In this document: piece by piece, positions 34,947 through 48,985 of the stretch | How the letters are laid out: every line of letters starts with the position of its first letter | Position numbering within the stretch: the stretch's first letter is position 1 | NCBI RefSeq assembly: GCF_001540865.1 | Contig: NC_033625.1 | Location: 14,194,111 to 14,258,110 of the forward strand | DNA: 64,000 nt | Source: Ananas comosus | Lineage: Eukaryota > Streptophyta > Magnoliopsida > Poales > Bromeliaceae | Direction: 5' to 3' | The notes under the pieces: model-generated | What the model saw: the letters and a program-made list of their open reading frames with translations, nothing else | Databases searched by the model: none | Told to the model about the DNA's origin: nothing | Position numbers and translations under genes: made by a program

Positions 34947-35061
34947 TAGCTTTTATGCCATTCACTTTCTCCAAAATAAAATGCAAAACTGTGGGAACTA
35001 GAGTTCCACAGCCAAACAAAAAGACAACGAAAAAAAATAATTTTTACGTGAACTTAAGTTT

Positions 35062-35297
35062 AGGCTTTGTTTAGAATTGTGGGGAGATTGCGTTACATCC
35101 GGTGAGAAAGTATCATGGAAAAACACTCTGTTTGTTTCCGTACGTAATATTGCGTTCCGCATATCGCGATGAGCCGGTTATAATATATTTTCTACGATCC
35201 CACCGGAGAATGCAGAATCATATCCCTATATGCTTTTATTTTAACTCCATTTTATCTAATAGCATCAGATAGGCCTCAATACCAAACTAAGCCTTAG
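35062..35297. mobile_element. Small TIR element
   Basis: Begins GGCTTTGTTTAGAATTG and ends 'caataccaaactaagcc', inverted to each other. Contains no frame. Confidence 0.45.
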
Positions 35298-35960
35298 TTG
35301 AAAGTCTATTTTACTCTGAACTTTACTTTTTGTGAAACAAACAGAATAATTTTTTCGTCGTATTTTCGGAGCACAAGTAGCAATAGATTACCCTGCACAG
35401 TCCCTGTACTGTTGCAATAATGCTAAGTGGGTGATCTTGTCCTTTCTATTTCATTTCCAAAACTTTTGTCACATGTATTGCATTTTAATTTGGTGGGATG
35501 TAGCAAAAAGCGCTATGATTATAAATTATATATTTGGTGGCGTGTAGTTGCAAACTGTATTTATAAAAGTTTATCATTTATATGGGATGATTACCCCCAT
35601 TGTAAATAAATCCAACATGATTACATGGCCAACACATAATTGGCATATGAGATGGCTCCTAAGTGAAAGTGTGACTTTCCCTCTTGGAGGTGTTTAGTTT
35701 GTTGAAGTAGTATGAAAAATTATTTTTCAGAAATAATTTCATGAAAAACACTCTTTTACATGGTTTTTGTTTTCTGAATAAAAGTTTTGAAAAATAAAAA
35801 TACTACTTTTTTTTATAAAATTTGAATTTTTTTTTTTAGAAAAGCTGCTTTTTCTAGAAACCAAAGATAGAAAATATTTTTCCGGCTAGAAAACTGTTCT
35901 CACACATCAAAACATAGTAAAGCAATGATCATAGCAAAATTAGGTTAACAGTGGTACAAG

Positions 35961-36288
35961 CAAGGATTTAAGTGCTGTGGCACGGAGTCGTACCGAAAAC
36001 TTATCGGCACAGTGCGTATCAAGCCGTGCCGTGCCGGTCAAAAAAATTCTTATATACCAACACATAATAGCATGAAACATTTATTTTTTTTAGCAACAAA
36101 ATATTCTAACTATTTATTATGTCTTTTTAATACATCTTTTGAACTTTATTGAGAAAATTACTTACTAATTTAAAAAATAGAAGGTTTTGAGTTGTGCCAT
36201 CGGCACGGAGTCTGTATCGTGCCGGTATCTTATTGGCACGGTACAGCACGTTGAATACGGTTCATACCGACGAGCACTTAAAACCTTG
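35961..36288. mobile_element. MITE with GGCACGG-rich ends, copy 2
   Basis: Ends CAAGGATTTAAGTGC and GCACTTAAAACCTTG are inverted. The 8-bp flanks GGTACAAG (35953-35960) and GGCACAAG (36289-36296) differ by one base, suggesting an 8-bp target duplication of hAT type. Same family as 14961-15300. Confidence 0.75.
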
Positions 36289-36399
36289 GGCACAAGACTG
36301 CATTTTGGGTGTCACAATTACTTGCCAGGGTTTCAGCCTGAAATAAAAAACATACTCTCTTCACTGATCTAAGAAGAAATATAATTATATTTACAAATA

Positions 36400-37063
36400 T
36401 CTTTTTGAAATTGACTACAGCATGACTTCTACAACATTCAACAACCCAGAAAAAAAAAAGAAAAAAAAAAAGAAAAAAAAAGGGGTTACTTAGAGCAGGG
36501 GGCAAACTGCAGAGTATATAAAGGGAAAAAAAAAAAAAAATGAAGTCAAGGCCTCCAAAATACTTTGCGGAAATCGATAATTGTATTCGAATCAGGAAAC
36601 CAGATTCATCATGAGTCTTACATTTATGTACAATTGTTGCGAAAATAACCACAGTAAGCCAGTTGTAATCTCCGATATCTATACCATACACCTTCTCACC
36701 TGTGGTTTTGAGAAGCGCGCGGTAGGAAGAAGCGTAAAGCTCGCTCGGGGACGATAAGCTTCTCTCGGTCGAAGTTATTGTTAAGTCGCTTAATGCAGCG
36801 GCGGCACTAGCTCCTGTCTCACAGCAAGCACAAACTGTATGGAAAAAAAAAATGTTGAGTATCACAAAGAAAAAAAAAAAGAGCAGTAACAAGCCTCTCA
36901 ATTACGAAATCGGTTCGAATGTCGATATCCAATTAGTGCGGATCAAATTTTAATTGTAGCTTTGCGTAAGAATTAGAATTGATCTTAATCCCTATGTGGG
37001 ATTTTATATTAGAATTGAATCATGTTATTATTGAAATTACCAGTATTTCTGGGGCACATGATG
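36400..37063 (-). other. 3' untranslated region of the SIN3-like gene
   Basis: Downstream of the stop codon. An acceptor-like CCATACAG before 36831 suggests a spliced 3' UTR; the open frame seen across 36650-36830 has no recognised relatives and begins inside A-rich repeats, so I treat it as untranslated. Confidence 0.4.
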
Positions 37064-40000
37064 CTAAGATCTTGATAGAAACCGATGAAATCTCTGTACT
37101 TTGACAGTGTATACATCCAAAATGTGTGCCTGATCGCGAGTAGGTGGAGTACCAGCAAGCGATAATCTCCTCTTCTTTCTCACGCGGAACAAGAAGTCTT
37201 CGGTATCAAGCACATAAGACACCTGTAATAAGCATCCCAAGCAAATTTATCACTCGGGCATGTTTACGGGTTATCGCATACATATCGCTTGAAATTCATG
37301 TAATTACATACAAACTCCTATAAAATCTGTATCCTCGATCTGGGGAGTTATATGATTCATTAGGGAAAGTTGGTTTCGAATTTATATTTTCTTTCGAAGA
37401 AAGGGGACTTTGGTGTATAAGTGCAAAGGCGAATATTTGCGAAATTTAATTTTTGAAGAGCATAGATGGAAATTCAGATTTTCCAGGTGTAAATATGAGA
37501 AAATCTAAACATATAAACTAGGGAAAAGATATAAATATTGTCACCAGATACCTTAGATGAATTGCATGATATTTTGCATTCTAACCCATTAATAATCTGA
37601 ATCCCATCCATAGCCTTGAAGGTAGTTGAATAGTCATTTATGCTCCCGTATCTCCGCTTATTCCTGAAGAGCAAATTAAGTCAATAATAACCTGATAAAA
37701 TCACAAAATAATAAATTATCAGTAGAAATATTACATACCTCACAAGAAAAACAGTACTTTTTTCCTTCCTATCTGATACACTCGACAAGAAATCATTATA
37801 TAGATAAGACGAAAAATTAGGGTCGATTGAAACCGCAGTCACTTCGGGCTTTTCCAGTCCATATTCCATGAGCTGGATGGATAACCGAGTCGGATTTGAA
37901 GACTGCAACCAAAGAAAAGAAAATAAAAAAGTATATAACAAACTATAACAATGAAGTTACTTAGCAGTTTAGACAAATAGATCATAATTTCTAATGCAAT
38001 AACTAAAACTCGGAAGTCCAACATTTTCATTAAACTACTCCTGGTATTCAGTTCAGTTTACAACAAGATACTTGGGTCCGTATTAACCAGATCGTACGGC
38101 CAATTAGACCAACTAGAGCTTTTGTAAAATTGTTGTTTGAGTGAACTGTTTAAAGAAGCATTAACAACTTTTCCACTCAAGCTACTAGAACTAAAAAAGT
38201 AGAAGCTTCAAATTGAAGATTCACTGGGGACAAAGGCTCATTTTATCGGCTTCACCTACAACATTTTCAAGCCATGGCTAACAAATAATTAAGGCCTCTT
38301 AGGCTCTACAATAAAGCATAGCGCAGTTCGATGAAATGTAAAGCGCAATATTAAAACCCCCACAACAGCTTCTCGTTTTGGGCTCAAACCGCAGTGTAAG
38401 CTCCACACCTTTCAGTCTGCGAACGTTCTGGCAAAGGTGTGACAGGAGCTGAAAGTGGAAGCAGATGCAGAACAAAAAAATAAAGACACTATGCCCAAAT
38501 ACTGAGTATGATGGGTTAAATTTGGAAAAGAGACAAATAAACCTACACATTCAAATCTATACACGTTCTCGTCGTGGAGAAGAACACGAGCATTTTCATG
38601 ATAAACAACATCGAAAAACCTCCCAGGGCGCCTTGACTTCTCGTATGAGTATAGCTGGAGAAGCTTATTATCCATTTCATCAGATGCTACCGTTTGTAGC
38701 TGGCAACGAAAAATTAATATGAGAATCGATAACATATTCGAAATTTAAGTTCTGAAAAAGCAGTCAAAATATATATAATCTGCGACAAGCTAACCTGTTT
38801 AACAATTTTATATATTAATTTGTCTAATGTGAAAAGAACATAAGACTGTGTTCCAATAATAGCACGGCAATCATCTTCAAACTTGGTGCTGTCAGCGGAA
38901 CCATCAATTAGGCTGTACAATGCACCCATAAATCTGCATCCATTTAAAAGAAAATTTGCTCATATTCATAGCCGAAAATTGGACTAATATACATAATTTC
39001 AAATTTTTAGCTTATATTACTTGGCATATGGGTCAGGAGGGTCGGTGTCCTTTGAGGTTTTCCATTTCTTTTCAGCAGCTGATGAGTTTGTCTTTGCCGA
39101 GAGTATCCTCTCATATAAAATCTGCAAATGCAAACACAGTGGAAGTTGATGTGCCCATAAACTATGTTCAATTAACGTTTAAGCAAAGAAGAGATAGTTA
39201 AGTTCAGGAGTCCTCTCGGGGAAGTTGATGGTTCTGTATCAGAAAATGTTTTTCAAAGAGGAGCATTCTTGTTACTATAAGGTTACAATGTTACATATAT
39301 GTGACAAATCGAGTATTTGAATGAAATATGAAACTTCGGATTTTGCAGGAAAACATATATGATCATACATAACTTTGCAGGGAGAAATGCACACATGTAA
39401 ATATGTCTCAGAAAAGGAAAGAAAATGTCTGACCTGCTGAAGCCTGAATAAGACATAAAACGAATCGTTCCCGTAAAATATCCTTGAACCTTTATCGCCC
39501 TTATCGTGCAAAGCCAGAGGAACATGTTTTGCAAGAGGCTTCACAGTATATAGAAACCGCTCTGATAGTGGCAGAGAACTAATTTCTGCATCACCATCAT
39601 GCGCGTTATTAGCTGTTCCTTCCGCCTCGCCCTCGCTCTCAGCTTTTGCATCTTCATCCTCCTCATCATTCTCTTCGCGAAAACACTCCTCAGCATCTCC
39701 CGACTCGCTCCCTGACACGTCCTCACCGGCCTGAGACTCATTTTCGCTGTCTTCTGTGGACTTTTGTGCGAATTCTTCGCCTTCATCATCCACATCAGCA
39801 TCATTCTCACCAGCAGGTTCATCCTTCGTCTTAGAAGCCACATCCATGGAATTGTCTTCGAAAGCCACAAAATTATCCTCTTCAAAATCGCCATTAGGTG
39901 ATAATTCGCCTTCCTCCCTTTCAACTTTAGAATTATCATGCGTACTAGCAGAGACTTCATTTAATCGGCGAGCTTTATTAGTTTCATCAGTTGAGGGACC

Positions 40001-43000
40001 GTTTGTAGATATAATTGGCTTCCTACTGTCCCCTTCCTGTAACAAAATTTACCAGAGAATTGTAAATAATAGAAAACCTAAGAGTAACTTTTACCAGACA
40101 TATGGCTGATATAGAAGTCTGCATGCATCAAATAAGCAAATGATTGTAATTAAAGAAACTCAATATATCATTCTAAGAGAAACTGAATTTCCAATTATAA
40201 ACAACAGAAAATTTAAGTTCTAGCAACAGGATTTAACAAATACCAAGCTTCTGTTGGGAGTTTTTACTGCAATAGTTGATTCGAGCGCTCAAGAAGCCAT
40301 CATAAAATTTTCTTTTCCATTAAAATCCCGCCAGTCCTATGCTAGGGACAGCCAAAAAAAAAAATCCAATGTGGAGCTACAGCTTTTGGGGTCTATGAGC
40401 TAGTTCCGGCTTCCTACTCCAGCTAACAGTTCTACATCTTGCGGTTGCCAAACTCCTAACTTCTGCTTATCAGAAATTAGGCCCTATTTGGTTCGCTTGA
40501 ACTTGGAGCAGAACTTGCAAACTTGTGAATATTCGCACTTATAATAGTAGGTGTGGGTGCGAGAAGACTCCGAGTTCCAACTAATTTAAGTATAGCCCAG
40601 AGAGGAGCTCTTGGCTTCCGGTATAACAGGTAACCGTCACTTCATTAAAAGCAGAACGAAGGGTTGGGAGTGAGGAGGTTGAAGTCACATTTGAATAGAT
40701 GCAAGCATAGGGCTCTCACAATTCACAACTGCCGAACAGTCCGTTATTCTAGAAACTTAGCCACCATGCACTACATGAACATACTTTCATGTGTATGTTC
40801 TTTATAGGTTCTGTATTTTCTTCACTACCTCATCAGCAAAGGGAACAAGTCATACTAACGTTAAGTCGGAAAAACTGATCCCAAGGTATATGAATAAAAA
40901 TTAGAACAATAAAATATACAGCATTACTAAAACCACTACTGTGAAAGAAAAGGCCGAGTCACCAACAGATGCTCTTACCTCTATAGGAGGTAACACTTCA
41001 TTGCCGACTCGAGCAACAGTCGTAGTCTCAACTGCAGCATGAACACTTTTAGACAGGGAAATGCCAGCCCCTGACAGAAAAGAGTCAAAAGAAATCAAGA
41101 GAAAATAACATGAAAAATATAATAAGGGTTTTCTGCATATATAACCCCGGCAGACATTGGAAATCGTGCAAATACTGCTGTAAAGTTGGTATTTGGACAT
41201 ATCGCTAAAATCTTACTTATTTGTGCATATTTGCCCGATTTGCATATTTGCAGGTGCTTATATGGGGGGAAAAACAACATGAAATAATTGAAAATTTAAC
41301 TTTCTCTTCAACAAAAACGAAAAAAGAATACAAAAATTAGACTCCTACAAACCTGATCCGATTTCCACATTGGTTCTATTAAGACTTTGTTCAACTCTAC
41401 AAGCAAGAGAGACACTATCAATATGCCGTTCGGTAAGAGCAGCTTGAGCAGTTACTTGAAGTGCAGTATTGCTGGGATTATGGCTTTTGGAAGCAGCCCG
41501 ATCGACATCGTGGAAGCCATTCTCCACAACCATTTTTTCGCCATTTAACACACTATCAGCACCCGAATTGCCCTTCTTTTCTGCTTCTCTAGGGTTTCCA
41601 TTTTTGGTAGCACTCTTAGGTTTCACCATATCTTCTTTATCCTCTTTACCTTGAGTTCGTGGTGGAACACCCAATAATGGCTCCAAAAATGATGTCCATA
41701 CCCTCATAGCTTTTTCTACTTGGTCGGAAGATGTGCACACTTCTTCACACGAGTATTTAACGATCTGATACAAATCTTCATGAATCTCCAAATCTGAGTA
41801 TTCGAATTCCATATTGGGAACTATGGGGCGACGATTCCCGGCAGCAATAGCAAGAAGCACGTCATCCTCCTTCCGCTTCTTCTCATTAATTTCTTTGATT
41901 TCAGCCAATAAAGCTACATTAAGGTGAAGCAACATTTCTTTTAGATGAACAATATTAAGTGTGCTAAAAAGAGAAATTATCTCCTTCTTTCAAGATAAAG
42001 TAACATATTTACGTAGATAAATCTATTAAATAGGATAGCAGGCGGAAAACAATATACCTTTTGTGCAAAGGTTCTTTGTGTCCTGCTGCTTGAAATAGAA
42101 ACTGCGGTGGTCAAGTGATTTATGGTAGTTTTTGGCATATATTTCAGCCCAAACTTTATTAAAATCAGCACGGCACTTTGACCATTCTTCTTGCTTCTGC
42201 TTTAGCCGAGTTAATATAACAGGTAATGCAGCATCAGCGTTTTTACGTAGAACATCCATGACATCCAAGCCGTGGTCACCATAGAGTCGTTCAATGCATC
42301 TCAAATTCAAAGCTATCCACGAAAGAAAAGGACAGGAAATACAAATTGAAAAGGATATAAACATACTGCTCGTGATAAGTATTGAGCATAAATGCTCAAA
42401 AAATACTTGAAAAAAGTACTTATGTATTCCCCTCGAAAGTATGAAAGATCACATATGCCCCGTATTTCACATATGCCCTGGTAAAGATACTTAAGTACTC
42501 GAAAATGCCCATTTTGCATGGCATTTATGAAAATCACAACTGCATTTTCTGGGACACTAGTGACAATTTTAGGGGCATTTTTGAGTATTTATGATACAAT
42601 GGCATTTTAGTATTTCCACCTTTTAGAGGGCATATATGAAATTATATGCATATTGAGGGGTATGTAAGAAAATTTGCCAATTTAATTATTATGAATGCAC
42701 TTACGAGTAAGGTGGTCTTCAATGTGTATAGGAATCTCCAATTTGGCCGAGTTGTCATGCATCTTCTCTATTAATTCCTCCACTCGCTTAATAGTTGCAT
42801 TCACAGATTCCAGTAACATATCTAGCTCAAACCTGAAAGTAAATCATTATTACAACTCAAAAATTGTGAAATGTATAGACTACTAGCTTTAGGTATATTG
42901 TGACAACATGAACAAGCTCATCAATATCAATCTTAAATAAGAGCTTTTACGTGTACATGAAACTGAAAATAATCTACTTAAATAAATATGGCTGTAAAAA

Positions 43001-46000
43001 ATATTTTAAAAGGCTACATCCAGAAGTGCAAGTGCGTATATTTAAGAAACTAATTTTATGAAGGGCATATGCAAAATTTTGGATAAGCATAAACAAATAA
43101 AAACATAACAAATCAGAACCTGTCATCTTCACATCTAAACAAGCTTTCTTCATATTGGTTTTTCCGCATGTGCTTGAAAGAATAATCCTCACTTCCTGAT
43201 GTCACGGATACCCACAAATCGTTCAATACGGATGCTCCCAATTCAGTCCTATGGCTTGCAGGAGGCATGGGATACTGAAAAAGAAACAAATTGCAAATTA
43301 GAATGAAAATTAAAGCACTAAAAGCCCATATGGCCCAACTACAGCTTTTACAGAAGTATTGTTTGATAAAAATGTAGTGGTCAAGTAGACCTGTCCATAG
43401 AAGCACTAAGAGCTTTCTCATTAATGTCTCCTACAAAGATACATAATACGGTAAAAGCAGAAGCTTCAAATTGGACTTTTTGTTTTTGGCACCAAAAGCT
43501 CAGTTAAGTTCACGCCATAACATAGCTTCAGATTATATGTTAGACTGTCAGCCAAAAGCATGGTTTTTTGGAAGCTTCTATTTTCAAGAGTAGAGAAGTC
43601 GTTCAAGAAGTCAGGCCAAAAAGGCATAAAGTATAAGTACTTACATTTTTAGGCAAAAGGCGGTAACTAGGAGTACAACGCTGACAGTTTGAAAGGTCGA
43701 GCTCTGAAATCGGCTTCCACATATTATATTTATCTTTGCTGGACAGCACAGGCGCTTTCTGAGAGGCCAATTCTTTGGAATTAATAGGAGCACCTTTATC
43801 AAATCTCTCCCTTTCCTTTTCTCTCTCTCTTTCACGGTCTCTTTCCTTCTCGTCCCTGTCATGCTCCCTGTCTCTATCCCTATCCTCCTCCTTAACTGGC
43901 TTAGTCATTTGCCCTACATTTATTTTTTTTAAAAAAAATTGTTATATTATGAGACAAACCCATTATGTTTTTACTTGGTATATGAAACATAAGATTAAGC
44001 CCCTAACTTAAGTAAGTTCGAGGTAATAAGACAAGAACTATAAGTCATATACAAGCTCAAAAAAAATAGAGAATAAAAGAATGTAACATACTTTTATTGA
44101 ACACTCCTGCAAGAAATTCATCTGCAGAAAACATCTCATTTAGAGATTCGCCAAATTATTTAAAAACTGTTATATGATATCTGAGAAAATGAAAAGCATG
44201 ACTAGATGCTTCCAATACTGATACAGAAGTATTGACCTACCTATGTTCTCGCAATGGGCTAAAAATTCATTGAAACCTTCCATAAGATCTGGGTACTTCC
44301 CAAGAATATCGTTTACCTGATAATGAAAATGACTATATATAATCAGAGGCCACCAAGAAATATAACAATATGTCAACTAGTATTGGCAAACAAAGGGAAA
44401 TAGCAAAACCTCATAGTATTTAAGTTAAAATGGTTCACTGTTTCTAAAAATACGTACCAAGTTCTTCAACTCATTTCTAGTAATAATCTCCTGACTGTAT
44501 ATGTGCAAGCATTTCAAAAACTCCTGGTATGAATCAGGGTGTAACTTCTCCTTCACTTTCTCGCAAAAGTTAAATTCTTGCGTGTACACACCTGCTATCA
44601 ACATAGTAGATTATGAGGTATGCGTTGAGAGATGAAAATGAATCTAAGTACAAAATTAAACGAAAAAGAAAAACAGAAAGTTGTTTTACCCAAACACACA
44701 CTCGATCATGTGAATATAAGTATCAAATTAATTGCACAAGCAGTAAAATTAGTTTCAGCATGCACAATGCACTCAGGATAATGGTTCAGGACCAATAATA
44801 ACATGTTATTATTTTAGACTTGCTGGGTCACCTTACTAGGAAAAGAAAAATATGAAATGTTCTTCAGTAATCTAAATACATTGAAAATATATTTTCAATC
44901 ATTTAACAAGCTAAAGAGACAATAATATGAAACTGAAAACCAAAAAAAATGTTTACTGAAAGAATTAATAGATATGGGGGGTGTTTGGCTGTTCAGCCGT
45001 GTGCGCGTTCACGAAGCCACATTGGATCTCCAAAAGCCGCGTGGTGCGGCCCACTTTGTGCAGCCAAACACCCCCAAGGTTAAACTATAGATTAAAATGG
45101 CAATTTAGGAATAATACCAAAGTACATTATTAGAAACACAGGTGTGGCATAAATACGGTTGAGAAAAAGCAAGAGCAAGAAACAAAGTAGTTACATATAT
45201 TAGGATGAAAATTCAGTATAGTTCATAAAAGCCGAGGATCCATTGAGAGACCAACTTGGACAGGAGTGTATAGCAAACTTGAGACTTCACAGCTTTTATA
45301 TAGCAAAGAACTCACTCTTCAAGGCATTCCTATCATCGAACGATGAAGCTGACATGCTATACATTCCATTCTCGGTGCCTTCCCCACCATGCGGCATTTG
45401 CCCAGCGATGGAGTCCTCGATCCTTCTAGAAGTAGGCTTTCGCTTGCGGGGCCCGCTGTCTAAATCTCTATTATCATGATCTAAACCTTTCTCATCACAC
45501 TCACGATCCCTTCTATCCTTATCTTCTTTCCGATCCTTTTCCTTTTCGATGCGTCTTCTCTGCCTATCATGCTCGGGGTCGGGCCGATCAACACTAGGGT
45601 CGCGATCAGCAAGTGAGTTGTAAGCATTATCCCTCTGAAAACACAATGCACATCTATCAGCAGGATACAGGAAGATTCAAATATTTCATAAAAACATGTG
45701 CACAGAAAGCAGTGTACATGCCTTCGTTAGATTGGAAGAGTGAGTCCAACTCGAAGGAAATTACACATGGAAAGTTTGGGCATATTTTTTTTGGCATAAC
45801 TTAGGCTTTCCTGTTTTCTTTTTCCTCAAGGCTCATACTTTTATCGGTATACAGGGATGATCTCCTGCTATTTTGTATTCGTGGGAATCGAATGGTTTGC
45901 TAACTCTCTAAGTATGAGTTATACTTGCTGACAGAAACAAAATACAGTCGTAACTTCTTTCCCTTTCTATTTTGAGTACACAATATGGATTTGCAAATTA

Positions 46001-47907
46001 AGCAACAATAATAATACTTATTAATTTCATCCCTAGGTGCCTTTGACTATATAGAATATTCAAAAATAGAAAAGAGAAACATAACAGTACTTATGAGGTA
46101 TCAAAAGTGATACAATACAAAATACCTAACAGCCATGAAATCATTAGCAATAATCCAAGGAATAACTTTAATGGCATTTACATAATAACCAAAACAAACT
46201 CCCCAACAAATAATTCAATGTGCACCTTATCCACATGAGCAGGCCTCATAGAAGGCATCACAGAGCTCCTCTCATCCCGACGAATAGGAACTCTACTCGA
46301 AGACACATGCTGTGGGCCGATGGCAGCCGATGCGTCGGGCAGAAAGTACGTGAATTCTTCGAGCAAATCGTGGTGGTCCCGGAAAAGGGCGGCAACCTTA
46401 AGAAAGACACAAATTTGAGATTTTTCACACTTCACGTCCTTAAGATCTCTTTACTTGAAAATTAAAGGTAAAGTAGATAAGACTATTTTGACATGGGTAA
46501 ATAAACTTTAAAATTTTATAGTTACAATATAACATTTTGGTTAAATTGATATAAGAATCACTAGGCAAATTTCATAGATTTTACCGAAAATAAAATAATA
46601 CCTCCTGGTAAACATCATGGATGGACTTGTTTTCCTTCCGATACATGTTAAGAATATCCAAGAACGACTTGTAAACATGATCGTCATTCGCAAACCGATT
46701 CTTCAAACAGAAGAGAAGGCTCATAAGAAATACTTCATAAACAAAGCAATTTGGAAACTCAGTTCTATGATCTACAACGATACCTTTATTTTGTTTACAA
46801 AATTAATAGCTTCCTCGAATTCGACGGGCTTCTTCTCCTCGTGAAGTTTGATCTCGTAACCTTTCGGCAGGAAGGTATTAAATCCGAGTATCAGATTTTT
46901 GTGCCCCTTGAATAACTCCTTCACCCTCATTATAACCCCATTAGTATCAATCCTAAGACCAACAAAAAGAACAACAAATACAAAACCCAATTTAGAACCC
47001 TAAAAATCAAATAAAAAACCAATTTTTACATCAAAAAATTAGTAAAATTAGTGATTGGGGATAACCTCTGGCTCTTAAAGTCTTTCATAACCTCTAAGAA
47101 CTCATCATATTTCTCCCTTTTATCTTGGAATATATCCTTCACGGCTTTCAAATAATTTAGGGCATCGTCGGTTGTGAGTTTATTGCTTGTCCCAGAACTC
47201 GGCGCCAAAGCCATATTGGGTTGTTGTTGCCCCGACCTTTTATCAAGTAAAATTAAGATCACAACAATTCGTTAGGTCACAATTAGATCAAGAAACCTAA
47301 TCACGTAATTCCCAGATAAAAATTTACCTAAATCGATCCAAAAAAGGGGAATCCAAAGAGAGCAATCAGGGAATGCGATCGAACACAATTTCACGTATAA
47401 ATATTTAGTAACTCCTAAAAAATTAGATCTCTCGATCCAAAATCGTACATTTTGTAGAAAAATCGACACAAAAAAGGATAAATCCGTACATAAAATGAAA
47501 AAAAAGAACGGTAGAGCAATAAGAATTCGATTTTTTGAACAAAAAACAGTTCTTTATTTCGGACAAAAAAGAGCTTGTGAAAGGCTCAATCCGTAGTAAA
47601 TTAGGAGAAAACCACGTAAGTTCGAAGTTATTTAAACTCCAATTAGCGCTCAAATCAACAGAAAAAAACTGGTTTTTTCGAACGAAATTAAAACTTTCCC
47701 GAAGAAAAAAGAAACCGACACCGAAAGATCAAATCCGTAAACAAAATCGCCAAAACCCCGCAAATTCGAAGCCATTGAGACTCCAATTTCGATCCGCGAG
47801 GACCGCAACAACAACCAAAACAAAAAAGTGCGGAATTGGGGAAAAAGATAGAGAAGAGCGTACGGATCCGCTCGAGACAGATTAGGGCGCTTGAATTGGG
47901 AACTCAT
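37064..47907 (-). CDS. SIN3-like paired amphipathic helix corepressor, 22 coding exons
   Basis: Exons (5' to 3'): 47907-47864, 47236-47066, 46952-46784, 46700-46602, 46396-46226, 45634-45316, 44591-44458, 44316-44241, 44121-44092, 43913-43645, 43274-43120, 42832-42705, 42312-42058, 41913-41353, 41070-40979, 40036-39434, 39121-39021, 38933-38795, 38699-38547, 37902-37739, 37663-37552, 37222-37064. All phases agree, giving 1,367 residues, the usual size of plant SIN3-like (SNL) proteins. PAH1 ~35-105 ([19 protein letters not shown] then [20 protein letters not shown]), PAH2 ~130-182 ([13 protein letters not shown] ... [17 protein letters not shown]), a charged Arg/Asp/Glu stretch ~240-275, PAH3 ~325-395, HDAC-interacting region ~475-590 (TPSYRLLP ... 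[11 protein letters not shown]), a conserved second core ~589-700, an acidic Ser/Glu region ~900-1,040 and a conserved C terminus. The family is a nuclear scaffold that binds transcription factors through PAH domains and recruits histone deacetylases. Start: [12 protein letters not shown] matches the family's SQFKRP motif, though the usual preceding MKR-R segment is absent. Confidence 0.94.
44977..45075. mobile_element. 99-bp MITE in a SIN3-like intron
   Basis: Perfect 15-bp terminal inverted repeats, GGGGGTGTTTGGCTG and CAGCCAAACACCCCC, around a GC-rich centre, in the intron between exons 6 and 7. Target duplication not resolved because of flanking G and A runs. Confidence 0.8.
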
Positions 47908-48177
47908 TCGCGTAGTCGCCTCACATCGATTCCATCAAACGCCTCCCGCCCCCCGCCCACCACCTCCCCCCACTTCGAAACCGATCCCAGTGGCGAGAAC
48001 GCGCGCTCACAACGACCCGATCACGAAGACGACGATGCTCCGAGAGAGAGCGAGAGCGAGAGCGAGGAGAGAGAGAAAGAGAGGAGAGAGAGAGGAGAGA
48101 GAGAGAGAGGTGTAGGGGAAGAGAGAGAGAGAGAGAGAGAGAGAAACGAAGAAGAAGCGGGTAGAGGAGGAAAAGGG

Positions 48178-48209
<32 letters not shown>

Positions 48210-48210
48210 A
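47908..48210 (-). promoter_or_regulatory. SIN3-like leader with long (CT)n tract
   Basis: Upstream of the start codon the sense strand is dominated by CT dinucleotides (plus-strand GA tracts between about 48040 and 48205). Such tracts are common in plant leaders and can bind GAGA-type (BPC) factors. TATA box and start site not assigned. Confidence 0.5.
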
Positions 48211-48985
48211 GTCGAGGAGAGATTAATTAATTAATTTAATTTAATTAATAATTTATAAAAAAAATAAAAAGGAAAATTTTAAATACCACCCTATGGTTTC
48301 TTATTTTTTTATTTTAATATCAATAATTAAAATGTATTACTTTTCATATACCCCGTAATTTTTTTTTTTTTTTTTTGTCATTCCTTCACTAATTTTTTTT
48401 CATTAAATCAGTAATAAAATTAAAGCTAAAGAATATTAAAATAAATATTCGATAAACTATAGATATGATATCTGAAATTTTTTGCATAAAATAATTTAAT
48501 AAAAAGTTAACAAAGGGACCAATAAAAAAAAAAAAAACTATATAGTACTAAATTGATATATTTTAAACTATAAAATTTTAAAATGAGAAAATGTGAAACT
48601 ACGAGGTTATATATAAAATTTTCAAAATAAAAAAAAAGCAAGAGAAGTGCAACGAGAATAGTAGGCGGTGAGAGAACGATTACTCTCACCGCGAAGGTAC
48701 TCACACCGGCTCTGACTCATCATAACCGTTGGATCGGGAGGGCTCGTTCCCGTCACCGCCAATGGACGGTTGGTGATGGGGGGCGTGTGATTAAAGTTCG
48801 GTAGGGTGTTAGGGGGGCTCAGGTAGTGGTGATAACGGATTATCCGATCCGACCCAATTTTTCGGGTACGGGTTGGAATTTTAATATCCGATTCGGATTC
48901 GGATTTAATATATTTTTAGCCTGTTTCCATTCTCTTTATATCTATTTTTTTTGCACTATTTTATTTAAATTCATAAGTTTTTTTC

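Noticed and set aside
36278..36901. 207-codon minus-strand frame after the SIN3-like stop
   Set aside because: Includes poly-Phe from A-runs and a MITE edge; no family match. Treated as 3' UTR.
39646..40109. His/Ser-rich plus-strand frames
   Set aside because: Antisense to the acidic exon 16 of the SIN3-like gene.
47535..48234. Plus-strand Arg/Glu-rich frames opposite the SIN3-like leader
   Set aside because: Generated by GA repeats in the leader of the minus-strand gene.
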